Below, piece by piece: positions 35,323-44,082 of a stretch of 64,000 nt of DNA. The stretch comes from Sulfobacillus thermosulfidooxidans (GTDB lineage: Bacteria; Bacillota; Sulfobacillia; Sulfobacillales; Sulfobacillaceae). The stretch covers positions 496,001-560,000 of the forward strand of contig NZ_LGRO01000001.1 of assembly GCF_001280565.1 (NCBI RefSeq). The letters run 5' to 3'. The notes under the pieces were generated by a model. The model saw nothing but the letters and a program-made list of their open reading frames with translations, made no database searches and was not told the DNA's origin. Position 1 is the first letter of the stretch; the number at the start of each line of letters is the position of its first letter. Position numbers and translations under genes: made by a program.

Positions 35323-35493
35323 TCATTTAGAATTGCGTTGTGGCTTTTTTCTTTTATCGGATTTTCGTCGAAATTCTGTCGCACCGACATTTGCTCCGTG
35401 TCCTACAATGGCTTCGATGAGACTTAAAAAGGGAGTCCCCCATGGGCTAATTACCACGACATGAACACTTGACGACAATGATCCCGGTGTCAT
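35323..35493 (-). CDS. Small protein translationally coupled to the 333-residue protein
   Basis: 56 codons. The ATG overlaps the stop of the upstream gene as ATGA (35490-35493), a strong sign of coupled translation. The product starts MTPGSLSSSVHVVVISPWG, has a hydrophobic centre (PFLSLIEAIVGHGANVG) and a very basic tail (RRKSDKRKKPQ). No family recognised. Because of the coupling, it probably acts with the 333-residue protein. Confidence 0.5.
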   Translation of the reverse strand: MTPGSLSSSVHVVVISPWGTPFLSLIEAIVGHGANVGATEFRRKSDKRKKPQRNSK

Positions 35494-36491
35494 GATGTCG
35501 CCACGGGCGAAGTCGGTGGTGTAGGATATTCCTTCCACAATTGCGGGAGGGACCGTAAAATGCCTGTGGTCATATAAAGCAACGATTCAGCGTCTGCCAT
35601 TGTGAAGGTGCCTTGACTGTGTGCATGATGCTCGATGTTGGATAGTGACAGCAAGTCGTGTAACATGGTCAACACTATACAGAGTCGTTTATGCGGGGTC
35701 GATACAGGAATGATACCGTTGGGAGCGTTACATGGCTTCATTGTTGGAAGATCATCGGGTTGTAACGCCTTATTCAACGTTTGGAGCATGTCGTTACTCT
35801 TCCCGGAGGATGGAATAGGGAGGTTCCATATGTGAAGCCATGTGGTTAAAGTGTTCTCGATGATGGGGCGCAGCTGCTGGACGAGATCCGTCGGTTCAAA
35901 GTGCCATGTTCGGAACAACTTAACTGCTTGTTCAAATTGTTTGATGTTAGATGACCATGTTGCCCTGGCTAGTGGGTTATCAGAAGTCGAAGGCCGGGGG
36001 AGAGTGAGTGAAAGGGGTACCATGCGAGTCTCAGGATATCCAAGCTGTGGAAGAACTTGTGTTTGCCAATGTGTTTGGTCAAGTGTGATGGGGTGTGTTT
36101 TTGTACGTAGCAGAATGAGGTTTTCGGGATCAATGTCCTGAGATAGCCATACATCGAATGAGAGGATTATTTGAATCTGATGGGACAAGAACTCTACCAT
36201 CGGTCGATTTAGTGGGAGAACACAATAGGAGTTTTTAAAATATTGCAAACCAGACGTAACTAAGGGAAACCCGTCATTATCCTGATACAGCGACACTGCG
36301 AGAGCGCGGACTTCTGATCCGTATTTGGGAATGATGCTATGATCCTGACGAGATTCCCGATAGAGCCTAGGCGATATGATAAGGGCCGGGGCCATACTAC
36401 CGCCGTGTCCTTTGATTTCGCGAGGGGAGAGGCGGAAATAGTACCACTCTTCCTGATTTTCGGTCAATTGAAAGATCACTTCGTCATCCAT
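35490..36491 (-). CDS. Unknown protein of an accessory island (333 residues)
   Basis: Start ATG at 36491 with GAGGAG upstream. It appears cytoplasmic, with no signal or membrane span. The N-terminal half looks beta-rich; the C-terminal third is helical and ends with an NIEHHAHSQGTFTMADAESLLYMTTGILRSL segment, split here as NIEHHAHSQG then TFTMADAESLLYMTTGI. That segment recalls the helical end of HEPN/Abi-C-like domains, where an R/N...H pattern is common. This resemblance is weak. It lies in a minus-strand group of small genes next to a HEPN-like gene and an SF1 helicase, which suggests an antiviral or nucleic-acid-related role (inference only). Confidence 0.55.
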   Translation of the reverse strand: MDDEVIFQLTENQEEWYYFRLSPREIKGHGGSMAPALIISPRLYRESRQDHSIIPKYGSEVRALAVSLYQDNDGFPLVTSGLQYFKNSYCVLPLNRPMVEFLSHQIQIILSFDVWLSQDIDPENLILLRTKTHPITLDQTHWQTQVLPQLGYPETRMVPLSLTLPRPSTSDNPLARATWSSNIKQFEQAVKLFRTWHFEPTDLVQQLRPIIENTLTTWLHIWNLPIPSSGKSNDMLQTLNKALQPDDLPTMKPCNAPNGIIPVSTPHKRLCIVLTMLHDLLSLSNIEHHAHSQGTFTMADAESLLYMTTGILRSLPQLWKEYPTPPTSPVATS

Positions 36492-36613
36492 AGGATCTCC
36501 TCTTTTTTAAAATTCACCCGCGCCAATGCCATCAACTTCCCTATCAATCGACACAACGTCCTGGACTCTACAACTTCGACGAACTGTAATTGCCTCCGAA
36601 TAATCTTCTGCAT
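36476..36613 (-). CDS. Short frame overlapping the start of the 333-residue gene
   Basis: 45 codons starting ATG at 36613: MQKIIRRQLQFVEVVESRTL..., basic and helical, ending inside the next gene (overlap 16 bases). No good ribosome binding site. It may be a piece of a frameshifted larger gene together with 36645-36815. Confidence 0.3.
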   Translation of the reverse strand: MQKIIRRQLQFVEVVESRTLCRLIGKLMALARVNFKKEEILWMTK

Positions 36614-36644
36614 TTCTCGTTGGACGTCGTTCTTGACTTACCAC

Positions 36645-36815
36645 TCAAATGTCCCGCATCTTTTGCAGGTTTTCCACAATGGATTCCGCCAACGCGGTCA
36701 TGGCCTCCGTCCATTGGCCCGATCGTCCAAGGGCTCCGCCAGCTGACGCCGAAATGCAGAAACGGTAGGAAACAGTCCGTTGCTTGGACTCCCTTGATCG
36801 ATGCTTGGGCCTCAT
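36645..36815 (-). CDS. Short hypothetical frame, possible remnant
   Basis: 56 codons, ATG at 36815, ending ...GQWTEAMTALAESIVENLQ plus KMRDI. The C-terminal helix looks like real protein, but there is no clear ribosome binding site and the upstream frame is closed by a stop two codons before. It could be the surviving tail of a decayed first gene of this operon. Confidence 0.35.
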   Translation of the reverse strand: MRPKHRSRESKQRTVSYRFCISASAGGALGRSGQWTEAMTALAESIVENLQKMRDI

Positions 36816-37504
36816 TCGTCAGGGGTGCCATCTGAGGTGGGATTCGACGTATTGGAGTGTCATAGTCATGAGCTTTGGAATCTCCTGCCATTCGATGAAT
36901 TATTCGATTATATTGGAAATGATACAATATTTGGGAGGATTTGGGGAGAAGTGAAAGAGGTTCAGGAAGACGAAAATGGAACAACGAGGAGGCAATAGTG
37001 ATGATCAACATTAAATTGGGATAGAGAGGTGACGACTTTACTAACACAGGGCGTGGAAATGATGGAGGAAAGAGCCGTGCCTGATGTAGACGATCTGCCA
37101 ACGAAAGGGCGCAAATTACAGACATGTATCCCTCTTCATTGACATTCGGGAATCGTGTGACATTCGAATCGGTTTTTGATGGCTATCAAGAGCAAAATCA
37201 TCCCGACTCTTGGGATCTACATTAAAAATTTTGGGTTGCTGTCACCACACAGATGACGAACGGTTGGATGGAATCCCTGGGCCATTCGCGTTTTTACCCA
37301 AGGCCGATACGACAAAGTGAGCCGGACAGCCATGGTTGTTTGAGCGATGGAGCACTGGGAACTGGAAGATTATCGGAAGAGCTTGAGGCCGCAACGTGTC
37401 GGACTCGACGAACACGAGGATTTGCTGTAAGACTAGGTGGCATTATCCACGTACTTCCCCGTTGTGGCGCTCTTGAATTGAACACGGTATGGAGGGGAGA
37501 GACA
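36816..37504. other. Degenerate region between divergent gene groups
   Basis: No intact gene. A 27-codon frame at 37347-37430 (ATG, product starting MEHWELEDYRKSLRPQRVGL) looks protein-like but ends early and may be the displaced start of the following HEPN-type gene. Promoters for both directions should lie here. Confidence 0.4.
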
Positions 37505-37840
37505 ATGGTTGGAATAGCTCAGAAGCTGCGTGATGTGGCTGGCGACTTAGTTGGGACGGCTTTAACCTCAGACTTGCCTTTTACAGCTACACATATGTTA
37601 CAAGATGACATCTGGGAACGTGACATTCATGGCGAAATGAAACGCACAATGTCTATAACACCCAAGCCAATAGAAATTCCAAACTGGGATTTTTGGTTGG
37701 GGGAAAAAGGCCAAGAAGAGTGGCGTCGACATCCCCTCGCCACCGAAATCACCAACATCATAGAACGAGATTTGCGTCTTCGCAAGTTGGTGGCTCAAAG
37801 GCCGCCAGCACCTCCAGGGCTAGGGTTGATGCCGCCTTAA
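37505..37840 (+). CDS. N-terminal piece in the same frame as the HEPN-like gene
   Basis: 111 codons from ATG 37505 (GGAGGGG upstream): MVGIAQKLRDVAGDLVGTAL..., with a PIEIPNWDFWLGEKGQEEW middle and a proline-rich end. It stops at TAA 37838-37840. The next gene (37868) is in the identical frame, so a single base change of this TAA would join both into one protein of about 460 residues or more. It is either a separate small protein or the front of a gene broken by a nonsense mutation. Confidence 0.45.
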   Translation: MVGIAQKLRDVAGDLVGTALTSDLPFTATHMLQDDIWERDIHGEMKRTMSITPKPIEIPNWDFWLGEKGQEEWRRHPLATEITNIIERDLRLRKLVAQRPPAPPGLGLMPP

Positions 37841-37867
37841 GAACCGACGGTACCACGTCAAGACTGG

Positions 37868-38920
37868 GTGTATCGTCGGCTGGTCAAGCCCTTGTTATCT
37901 CGCGCACTATTTCCCCCTAGACCTCGGGGAGAGGTGGATGTCGCAATGGTGGTACAGCGTGTGGATGAAACGTTTACTATATGGCTCCAGACGGAGGGTT
38001 GTTTACCGTCTTATGTCCTTGCGCCACTTTGGGGTCTTCATTTACCGGCTGAGCTTCGCCTTCAACTGGACACCGAGACCCTCGTGCGTCCTGTTACTCG
38101 AGAAGATGTTGAAGCGCTATTTAATCCACTTCCGAGTTTTCCGGTAGTCTCAATCTTGGTTCCCCTTGTTCCCCGAAATGAGTTAGTGCACATTCAGCAC
38201 GTAATCGAATACCGTCCCCGTAACTGCAGTGACCCTACTGTAGACAGCTGTGACCGTGGCATACAACGAGTACTAATGGCATTTCGATGCATTTTCGGCG
38301 CGAAGATTACAAGTTCGTGGTTAGCGGTAATGAGTGACGTGCCAGTGCCCATGGTGGCGGGAAGAGTGGTCCACCCTCCATATCGTGGGCCTTATGGAAA
38401 CAGTGGAAACGCAATGTGGGACAATGAACAGGAAGCGGATCTTCATAGGATTTATTCTGCACTGGGCCATCTCGAGCGTGATTCCCGGCTGCGGATAGCA
38501 TTGCGATGGTACAACAAAGCTGCCGATCAATCGGAAGTAAAAGATAGGCTTCTTAGTGCCTGGATCGGGTTGGAGGCGTTGTATGGTGGAGGAGACAAAG
38601 GTGAAATTGTTCATAAATTAAGTTTGCGTGCAGCTTTTTACCTATCTAAGTATGCGACGGGTTTTCCTAATGTGAACGAGACCTTCCAAACACTTAAAAA
38701 CTTGTATGAGTTTCGTTCGTCTGTCGTGCATGGCGATACTCGTCAAAAAAGAAATCAATTAGGTGATGCGGCTGACAGGGCCATGGAAATCCTTCGGTTA
38801 ACGTTACGAGCAGCACTAATTAAAAAAGAGCAATTTCCTCCTGCAGACAAATTGGCGAACAAATTGGACGAAGACATACGAAATGCCCTAACAAAGGTTA
38901 ACGATCTCTTGAAAGATTAG
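37868..38920 (+). CDS. HEPN (ApeA-like) domain protein
   Basis: About 350 codons from a GTG at 37868. The C-terminal half has the layout of the ApeA-like HEPN family: LRIALRWYNKAADQSEVKDR, LLSAWIGLEALYGGGDKGEI, HKLSLRAAFYLSK and FQTLKNLYEFRSSVVHGDTR. The last contains the RSSVVHG form of the HEPN R-x(4-6)-H motif that forms the ribonuclease or nucleotide-transfer site. The N-terminal half is not recognised. ApeA-type proteins act in phage defence by cutting RNA when activated. An in-frame stop 30 bases upstream suggests its natural N-terminus is lost or separately translated. Confidence 0.6.
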   Translation: MYRRLVKPLLSRALFPPRPRGEVDVAMVVQRVDETFTIWLQTEGCLPSYVLAPLWGLHLPAELRLQLDTETLVRPVTREDVEALFNPLPSFPVVSILVPLVPRNELVHIQHVIEYRPRNCSDPTVDSCDRGIQRVLMAFRCIFGAKITSSWLAVMSDVPVPMVAGRVVHPPYRGPYGNSGNAMWDNEQEADLHRIYSALGHLERDSRLRIALRWYNKAADQSEVKDRLLSAWIGLEALYGGGDKGEIVHKLSLRAAFYLSKYATGFPNVNETFQTLKNLYEFRSSVVHGDTRQKRNQLGDAADRAMEILRLTLRAALIKKEQFPPADKLANKLDEDIRNALTKVNDLLKD

Positions 38921-39296
38921 GCCAGGCTTCTTCGTTTCAAGCGGTGTACGATCATTTCGAACGCGGTATCGATTACGCTGTTCGGTTTTCACGTTTTGGT
39001 GGCCTTTGGCATGAGACGTTGCGGGTCGGCCCCTATACTGACACTCAGAGCAGGTGCGCATGGCGAAGAAATGGAGTTCCGCTCCATAGAATTGGTAGTT
39101 AGTGTCAGACATAAAAGGGTTGTTCCTGCAGGGGTTGACCCTGGCTCAGGGTCGCAATTTTTCCTCAAAATCAAAGTGTTGACATATCTGATAACATCTT
39201 TCCTCTCAGCGAAAAAATAATTTTTTTATTCTCACCACGTGCGGAGGGTAAGTTAGTGAGGGCATTAACGACGACTCACTGCGAAAAGTGAGTACT
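38921..39296. other. Convergent intergenic region, no gene seen
   Basis: 376 bases between the HEPN-like gene and the helicase gene, which point at each other. The AT-rich stretch near 39215-39232 (AATAATTTTTTTATT) may aid termination. A minus-strand frame with CSECQYRG is not convincing. Confidence 0.4.
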
Positions 39297-41807
39297 TCAG
39301 TGTGACACTTTTGAACGCTTTTTCTTTCGTCCCTGCTCTTCCATCCAGTGCTTGAGACGCAGGAACGCACCGTCGGGTTTAGGATCGGCCACCCAGTACA
39401 CCCCATATTTTGCTCTCGTCAAGGCTACATATCCCAGGCGGTACGTTTCGTCTCGCTGTGCTTCTGTATAATTTTGCGGATGATTACTCGCCTTATAGAT
39501 AAAGTCTCGAAATGGGTACGATGGTGGAGGTGTAACATCATCCACCAGGAGGGAAAAATCGGCTTCTAACCCTTTAGCTCGATGAAAAGTATAGGCTTTC
39601 ACGTCAACTTCACGGTCCAACTGTTTAGTCAATTGTACTCGAATTTGAGAGAGGCGCGTCTGAAATTTATCCAAGGAATTGTTTGTGCGAGCTAAGATGA
39701 GTACTTCGACGACGGTATTGGAAGACGTCAAAGGATGACCTGCTACCTGTTGATAATCAGCGATTATTCCGTTAACGAAATGGCTAAAACTTACTAATAT
39801 TTGCTTCATGTGGTTCAAATCATATTGAGAGTCGAGCCGGACCGGATGCGTCGTAAGTTGTGGAGGTTCAGGAATAGCACTCTTTCCATGTTTATTGGTT
39901 TTATTCTTTACATCTTTTAGCAATATTTCTCCACTATCGATAATAATTTGACGACTACGAAAGTTCATGGTTAACTGAATTGTTTGCATCGTAGGGGCAC
40001 GGAGATAGTTCGAATAATGAATGAGGAACTCTGGATCGCTGCCACGCCACCCATAAATACTTTGCCAATCATCGCCGACACAGAGGACGGTTGCAGATCC
40101 CGATTGACTTTTGATTACCGCTTGGATCCAATTCAACAATTCGGGTGAAATGTCCTGAAATTCATCGATTAGCAAATGGGTCAGAGCCGGACCACCAGGC
40201 TTTTCGTGATTCCGTAAATACGAAAAAACATCATGAAATCGCAACAATGGTTGGTTGGTGTTTTCCGCAGATACTTCTTGCAAAACTTCGCGGAATGCTC
40301 GCCAAAAGGGTATCAAGAGCCGAACTGTTAGGACAATGGGATCCGATAAGGAGATACCATCCAGAATCGAGCAATGATCCGACAATTGTTCCACTTCAAG
40401 CCCCATCGATTCCACGAATTGCCCCTCGGTATAAAGCCATTGGGGCAAGAACTGAGCACGTAACATTCCCGGCATTTGGACATCAAATGCGGCTTGTACC
40501 GCTGACGATCGTTGTGCCTTTCCGAGCCAATTGCGCAACCGCCGTTGTGCAGCCATAGTTAACCGTGGGATTGCGCCATCGAGCACTTCGAAATCTTCCT
40601 TTGGGCGTAAAATCTTGTGACGGTGTTGGGCTGCCTGAATATCTCTGGCAAAGAGGTGCTTGCGAATCCACTCATGGTGAGCAAACGGCCCGCGTTTTTC
40701 AGGAATACAGCGTTGCACATGCAAAAAGAGGTCTCCGATACGAAAAGCAGCCCACATTTGCATTTCCCCGCCATCTGGAGCACGCACCTTAAAAGGCGAG
40801 TTAGTTTCGTATTCCACATTCACATCGGGACTTTGAAGGAAGTTGGCGACCGCTGCTCGATACTTATCCGTATGGGTAAATCCCTGAGCATCATAGACGG
40901 GTGCAGAGGGCACTGCAGTCCATTGATAGGTTTCTGGAGATTGTTGCAATTCATGATAACGCGGTTCCAACTTCTCAATTTTTTCCCACTCCTGCGTGAT
41001 TCGATCATCAGTGGGAGCATTCGCTGTTAGCAGGGCTAGCTCAGGAACTAAGGATTCCAGTACCAAAAAAGCGTCGCGATAGTCCTGATCTTTTTCCCAT
41101 GCCCGAATATGAGCCTTATTCAAAATGTCTTGTTGTTCGGCTGTTTGCTGAGTGTCGGGTAATATCATCGGGTTAATGAAGATAGAAGCATCAGTTGAAT
41201 TTTTTCCCAAAAACTCAAAAAACTGCGGTTGTACTCCAGTCAGATTATAATAAACTGCTTTTGCTGTACTGTGAAAGGTACTCACTACCTGCTTAATAGC
41301 GCCTGCTTGATTAGTTGAACGAGGGTGCTTAGCCTCCCAGCGACGATACAAGTTGAATAGCGTTTTTTGTAAATCCTCAGCCGAAGCCTTAGTAAACGAA
41401 AAAACCTTGATGGCTTCGGGTGGGACACCAAGTCCCTGATTTAGTAGCAAAATTCGCTGAGCTAAGGTTGTACTTTTGCCCGAGCCAGCCCCCGCGATTA
41501 CGGCTGTCGAGGTTGCTTGTGAAAGCACCATGTTCCATTGCTCACGGGTCGGCTGGCGATCGGGAGGTAGTAATATACTCAATTCGTGCTTAAATGTCTC
41601 AAGATCATTAGTTGCATGTTCTGCTAACAACGTAGCATCTGCGAGAAGGGGTGCTTTCTTTCGTTGCAAAGAAGAAGGATTCTCTACATGACCAGTCTTC
41701 TGCGAAAACGAATCGTTCCATAAAGAATCTTCCTGTGCCTTTATCTTCGGCATAACCCGAATGAAAAAGTTTCGAATCATTGATGCCAATAATGGCCAAA
41801 TGTTCAT
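39297..41807 (-). CDS. UvrD/Rep-type SF1 DNA helicase
   Basis: An 836-residue superfamily 1A helicase with all motifs: Q-motif TREQWNM, Walker A AGAGSGKSTTLAQRI, Ia VFSFTKASAEDL, II HLLIDEFQDIS, III CVGDDWQSIYGWRGSDP, IV TMNFRSRQII, V AYTFHRAKGLEADF, VI YVALTRAKYGVYWV. The large insert around residues 210-480 is unlike PcrA/Rep. The ATG at 41807 is weakly supported (AAGGGG 13 bases upstream); the ATG at 41753 is an alternative. An overlapping minus-strand frame (41949-41608) obscures the true front. Similar helicases occur in defence systems with nuclease partners; the nearby HEPN-like gene fits that idea. Confidence 0.85.
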   Translation of the reverse strand: MNIWPLLASMIRNFFIRVMPKIKAQEDSLWNDSFSQKTGHVENPSSLQRKKAPLLADATLLAEHATNDLETFKHELSILLPPDRQPTREQWNMVLSQATSTAVIAGAGSGKSTTLAQRILLLNQGLGVPPEAIKVFSFTKASAEDLQKTLFNLYRRWEAKHPRSTNQAGAIKQVVSTFHSTAKAVYYNLTGVQPQFFEFLGKNSTDASIFINPMILPDTQQTAEQQDILNKAHIRAWEKDQDYRDAFLVLESLVPELALLTANAPTDDRITQEWEKIEKLEPRYHELQQSPETYQWTAVPSAPVYDAQGFTHTDKYRAAVANFLQSPDVNVEYETNSPFKVRAPDGGEMQMWAAFRIGDLFLHVQRCIPEKRGPFAHHEWIRKHLFARDIQAAQHRHKILRPKEDFEVLDGAIPRLTMAAQRRLRNWLGKAQRSSAVQAAFDVQMPGMLRAQFLPQWLYTEGQFVESMGLEVEQLSDHCSILDGISLSDPIVLTVRLLIPFWRAFREVLQEVSAENTNQPLLRFHDVFSYLRNHEKPGGPALTHLLIDEFQDISPELLNWIQAVIKSQSGSATVLCVGDDWQSIYGWRGSDPEFLIHYSNYLRAPTMQTIQLTMNFRSRQIIIDSGEILLKDVKNKTNKHGKSAIPEPPQLTTHPVRLDSQYDLNHMKQILVSFSHFVNGIIADYQQVAGHPLTSSNTVVEVLILARTNNSLDKFQTRLSQIRVQLTKQLDREVDVKAYTFHRAKGLEADFSLLVDDVTPPPSYPFRDFIYKASNHPQNYTEAQRDETYRLGYVALTRAKYGVYWVADPKPDGAFLRLKHWMEEQGRKKKRSKVSH

Positions 41808-42112
41808 CTTGATATTTATTCCCCTTATTGATCTGTTCTCGCCGTGAGACGGTCATGAAAGCGCTACTTTCATTGTTCCTGAGTAGCATTCGGCATCTTA
41901 GCGCCAAATCCTGCAAAAGCTGACCGAATTCTTCATATCCTTCGTACACGTTCTGACGAGTCCAATCCTGTCAGGTTACGCAGAGAACAAATGAGAGGCT
42001 TTATTTCATTTGAACTCCGCAGTATTCGCTGATAGTCGTCACTCAGGCTTGGGTACCCGTCATGTGTCGTTAGCTGAAAACGAAACGGATATGGGGCGGT
42101 GAAAATTCTTAG

Positions 42113-42634
42113 TTAGGACGCGCCGCAAATGCGACGAATGTATCGCGCCCGGTTGAGAAACCAAAGTTGCCAAGTTACTTGCACCACGACCCCTAGGGCC
42201 ATTGTCACCAGACCCCATACGGTTCCTGCAGGCACTTGGTGTTGGGTGAGCCAGCGGCTATTGATGATGACACCTAACCCGACTCCGGCACTCCATGGCA
42301 GATTCCGATAGATCCACCGTTCCAGACGTTGGGTGGCTTCCAAGACAGGATGCCGTGCGCAACGTAACGCATCAGCACTTCCCGTTCGTAGAAGCCTGCG
42401 AACCATCTCGGAAGAAGACGGCGGAATTGACGGTGATCCGAGTGTCACAAACCATGAATGGCCGGGAACTGAAGGCCAATGTTGTGCCACTGTGGCCCAT
42501 ATGAAAAAAACTAAGACACATGTCACATTAACAGTGATGGCAGATAAACCGATTAATGTGAGCACATACGCAATGGCCCCTGCAGTAATGAATCCAACAG
42601 AGACAATTCGTAGGTTATCGATGTAGTGGCCTAT
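42113..42634 (-). CDS. Membrane protein paralogue with an apparent ATA start codon
   Basis: 173 codons. Homology to the gene at 28360 begins exactly at ATA 42634 (ATA GGC CAC TAC ATC GAT against ATG GAA GCA TAT ATC GAC), and AAGGAGGG lies 7 bases before that ATA, so the natural ATG seems to have mutated to ATA. Without it the first usual start is GTG 42565, which would lose the first membrane helix. Two N-terminal helices, a cytoplasmic middle with PSIPPSSSEMVRRLLRTG, and two C-terminal helices (GVGLGVIIN and WGLVTMALGVVVQVTWQL) are visible. Function unknown. Confidence 0.6.
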   Translation of the reverse strand: MGHYIDNLRIVSVGFITAGAIAYVLTLIGLSAITVNVTCVLVFFIWATVAQHWPSVPGHSWFVTLGSPSIPPSSSEMVRRLLRTGSADALRCARHPVLEATQRLERWIYRNLPWSAGVGLGVIINSRWLTQHQVPAGTVWGLVTMALGVVVQVTWQLWFLNRARYIRRICGAS

Positions 42635-43252
42635 TTACAATCCCTCCTTGTATGCGTCACCGCCCAACCCAAGTGGGCTCAACTGCGACGATTTGATTAA
42701 AAAGACGCTGATACTGCGACCACGCTTAGCCCGCGACTCATGGAACGATCGACAACGCTGTTAGCGATGGGGACAGGTCGACACGTACTAATATGGTATT
42801 CACCCTCCTTTACCAAGAATTTCAGAGTCAATTGCGGCGTTGCGAATTCCTCCTCCTGTTTAATCTCTCGAAATATGCGAGACGAAGCGTGCGATACATC
42901 TCGTAGAGATGCTTTTATCGGAGGAGGGTGAGCAGAGTCCGAACCGCATCGCAAACCGTTGGGGTCGGAGCTGACTGATTGAACTGTGGCGCATAATGTC
43001 ACCGAACAAGGGACGCCGAGGCCGACGCCATCATCTAAAATGTACCATAACATATGAATTAAAGCTTCGGTCTAAGCGAACTTGTGCCTGGGAACGAGAG
43101 CAAAGACAACGTTATCCGATGGCGAACTACCTATGTTGTCTATTGTTGTTCTTTGAGTCGGTTCGCATTGCTTCCCGATGAGTTTTGTTGTGCGCCCGAT
43201 GCGCATTGAGGGAGTCCATCGTTGATGGTGTTGCCCGTATCAAAAACGACCG
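42635..43252. other. Intergenic, no convincing gene
   Basis: About 620 bases. A minus-strand frame of 118 codons (43053-42697) has no ribosome binding site and unlikely composition. Nothing else recognised. Confidence 0.4.
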
Positions 43253-43376
43253 TTTATGACACTTAACAGGTCATAGGGTCCTTCGCGTCCCCAATGCATC
43301 GGAAAACCGTTGCAAAACCGAGTGTCATAACTCCTAGCGAACACCTTGGCATCCCTCATGCGTTTTGATACACTCG
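43253..43376. promoter_or_regulatory. Candidate res site for the adjacent serine recombinase
   Basis: Three related motifs: TTTATGACACT at 43253-43263, its inverse GAGTGTCATAAC at 43320-43331, and TTGATACACTCG near 43366-43377. Variable spacing of short inverted half-sites just upstream of a resolvase gene is the layout of Tn3-type res sites. Identified by eye only. Confidence 0.45.
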
Positions 43377-43428
43377 CAATCAGCGGAACATTCCCGATAC
43401 TTCTTAGTCCACCCCAAGGGGGATGACC

Positions 43429-44016
43429 ATGTTAATCGGCTATGCCCGGATCTCGACGCCGGATCAAGTCTTGGCGGTGCAAGAGGATGCCCTCACCGCT
43501 GTCGGATGCGAAAAAATTTTTCACGATGTGCAATCGGGCCGAGTGGCGGATCGGCCGGGACTGCACGCCGCGTTGGATTATGCCCGTCCCGGGGATGTGC
43601 TCGTCGTGTGGAAGTTAGATCGTTTGGGGAGGTCCTTAAGCCATCTCATCGCCCTCGTTGAGGAATTACACGAACGGCACATTGGCTTGCGCAGTGTGCA
43701 AGAACACATGGACACCACCACCGCCGAAGGGCAACTCATATTCCATCTCTTTGCCGCGCTCGCGGAATTTGAACGCGGGCTGATTCGCGAACGCACCATG
43801 GCGGGATTAGCGGCGGCCCGAGCCCGCGGACGGTTGGGAGGTCGGCCCCGGCGACTGACGCCCGACCAAGTGCGGATGGCCGCCGAGATGATTACTTCCG
43901 GTCACATGACGACCGTGGAGGTCGCTCGCGCTTTTCATGTATCGCGTCAGACAGTGTATCGGGCACTGAAAGCCATGTCGGATCGGGAGAGTAAGATGGC
44001 GTCGCAAGGCTCATAG
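43429..44016 (+). CDS. Serine recombinase (resolvase/invertase)
   Basis: A 195-residue small serine recombinase. The catalytic domain shows GYARISTPDQ with the nucleophilic serine, the WKLDRLGRSLSHL arginine motif, and AEFERGLIRERTMAGLAAARARGR at the start of the E helix. The C-terminal HTH_7 domain is MTTVEVARAFHVSRQTVYRAL. ATG at 43429 has AAGGGGG at good spacing; an ATG two codons earlier is too close. No transposase of a Tn3 element is nearby, so it may be a resolvase left by a transposon or a free invertase acting on the motifs upstream. Confidence 0.9.
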   Translation: MLIGYARISTPDQVLAVQEDALTAVGCEKIFHDVQSGRVADRPGLHAALDYARPGDVLVVWKLDRLGRSLSHLIALVEELHERHIGLRSVQEHMDTTTAEGQLIFHLFAALAEFERGLIRERTMAGLAAARARGRLGGRPRRLTPDQVRMAAEMITSGHMTTVEVARAFHVSRQTVYRALKAMSDRESKMASQGS

Positions 44017-44082
44017 TCTATGCTGTTCGCATGGGCATGGTCGGACGCTTCCAACCATGCCCAATGACCGGGCGACAGGAAT

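Noticed and set aside
36568-37125. 185-codon minus-strand frame
   Set aside because: No ribosome binding site, Ser/Pro/His-rich unlikely sequence, and a more protein-like short frame overlaps it in another phase on the same strand.
38888-39112. Minus-strand frame with a CSECQYRG zinc-like motif
   Set aside because: Overlaps the end of the HEPN-like gene, has no ribosome binding site, and only one Cys pair.
41608-41949. 113-codon minus-strand frame over the helicase start (product starting MYEGYEEFGQLLQ)
   Set aside because: The first part looks protein-like, but it ends inside the helicase gene in another frame and has no clear start signal. It could be a small upstream gene or a displaced helicase front; the evidence is too thin to list.
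42697-43053. 118-codon minus-strand frame
   Set aside because: Composition unlike real proteins here and no start signal.
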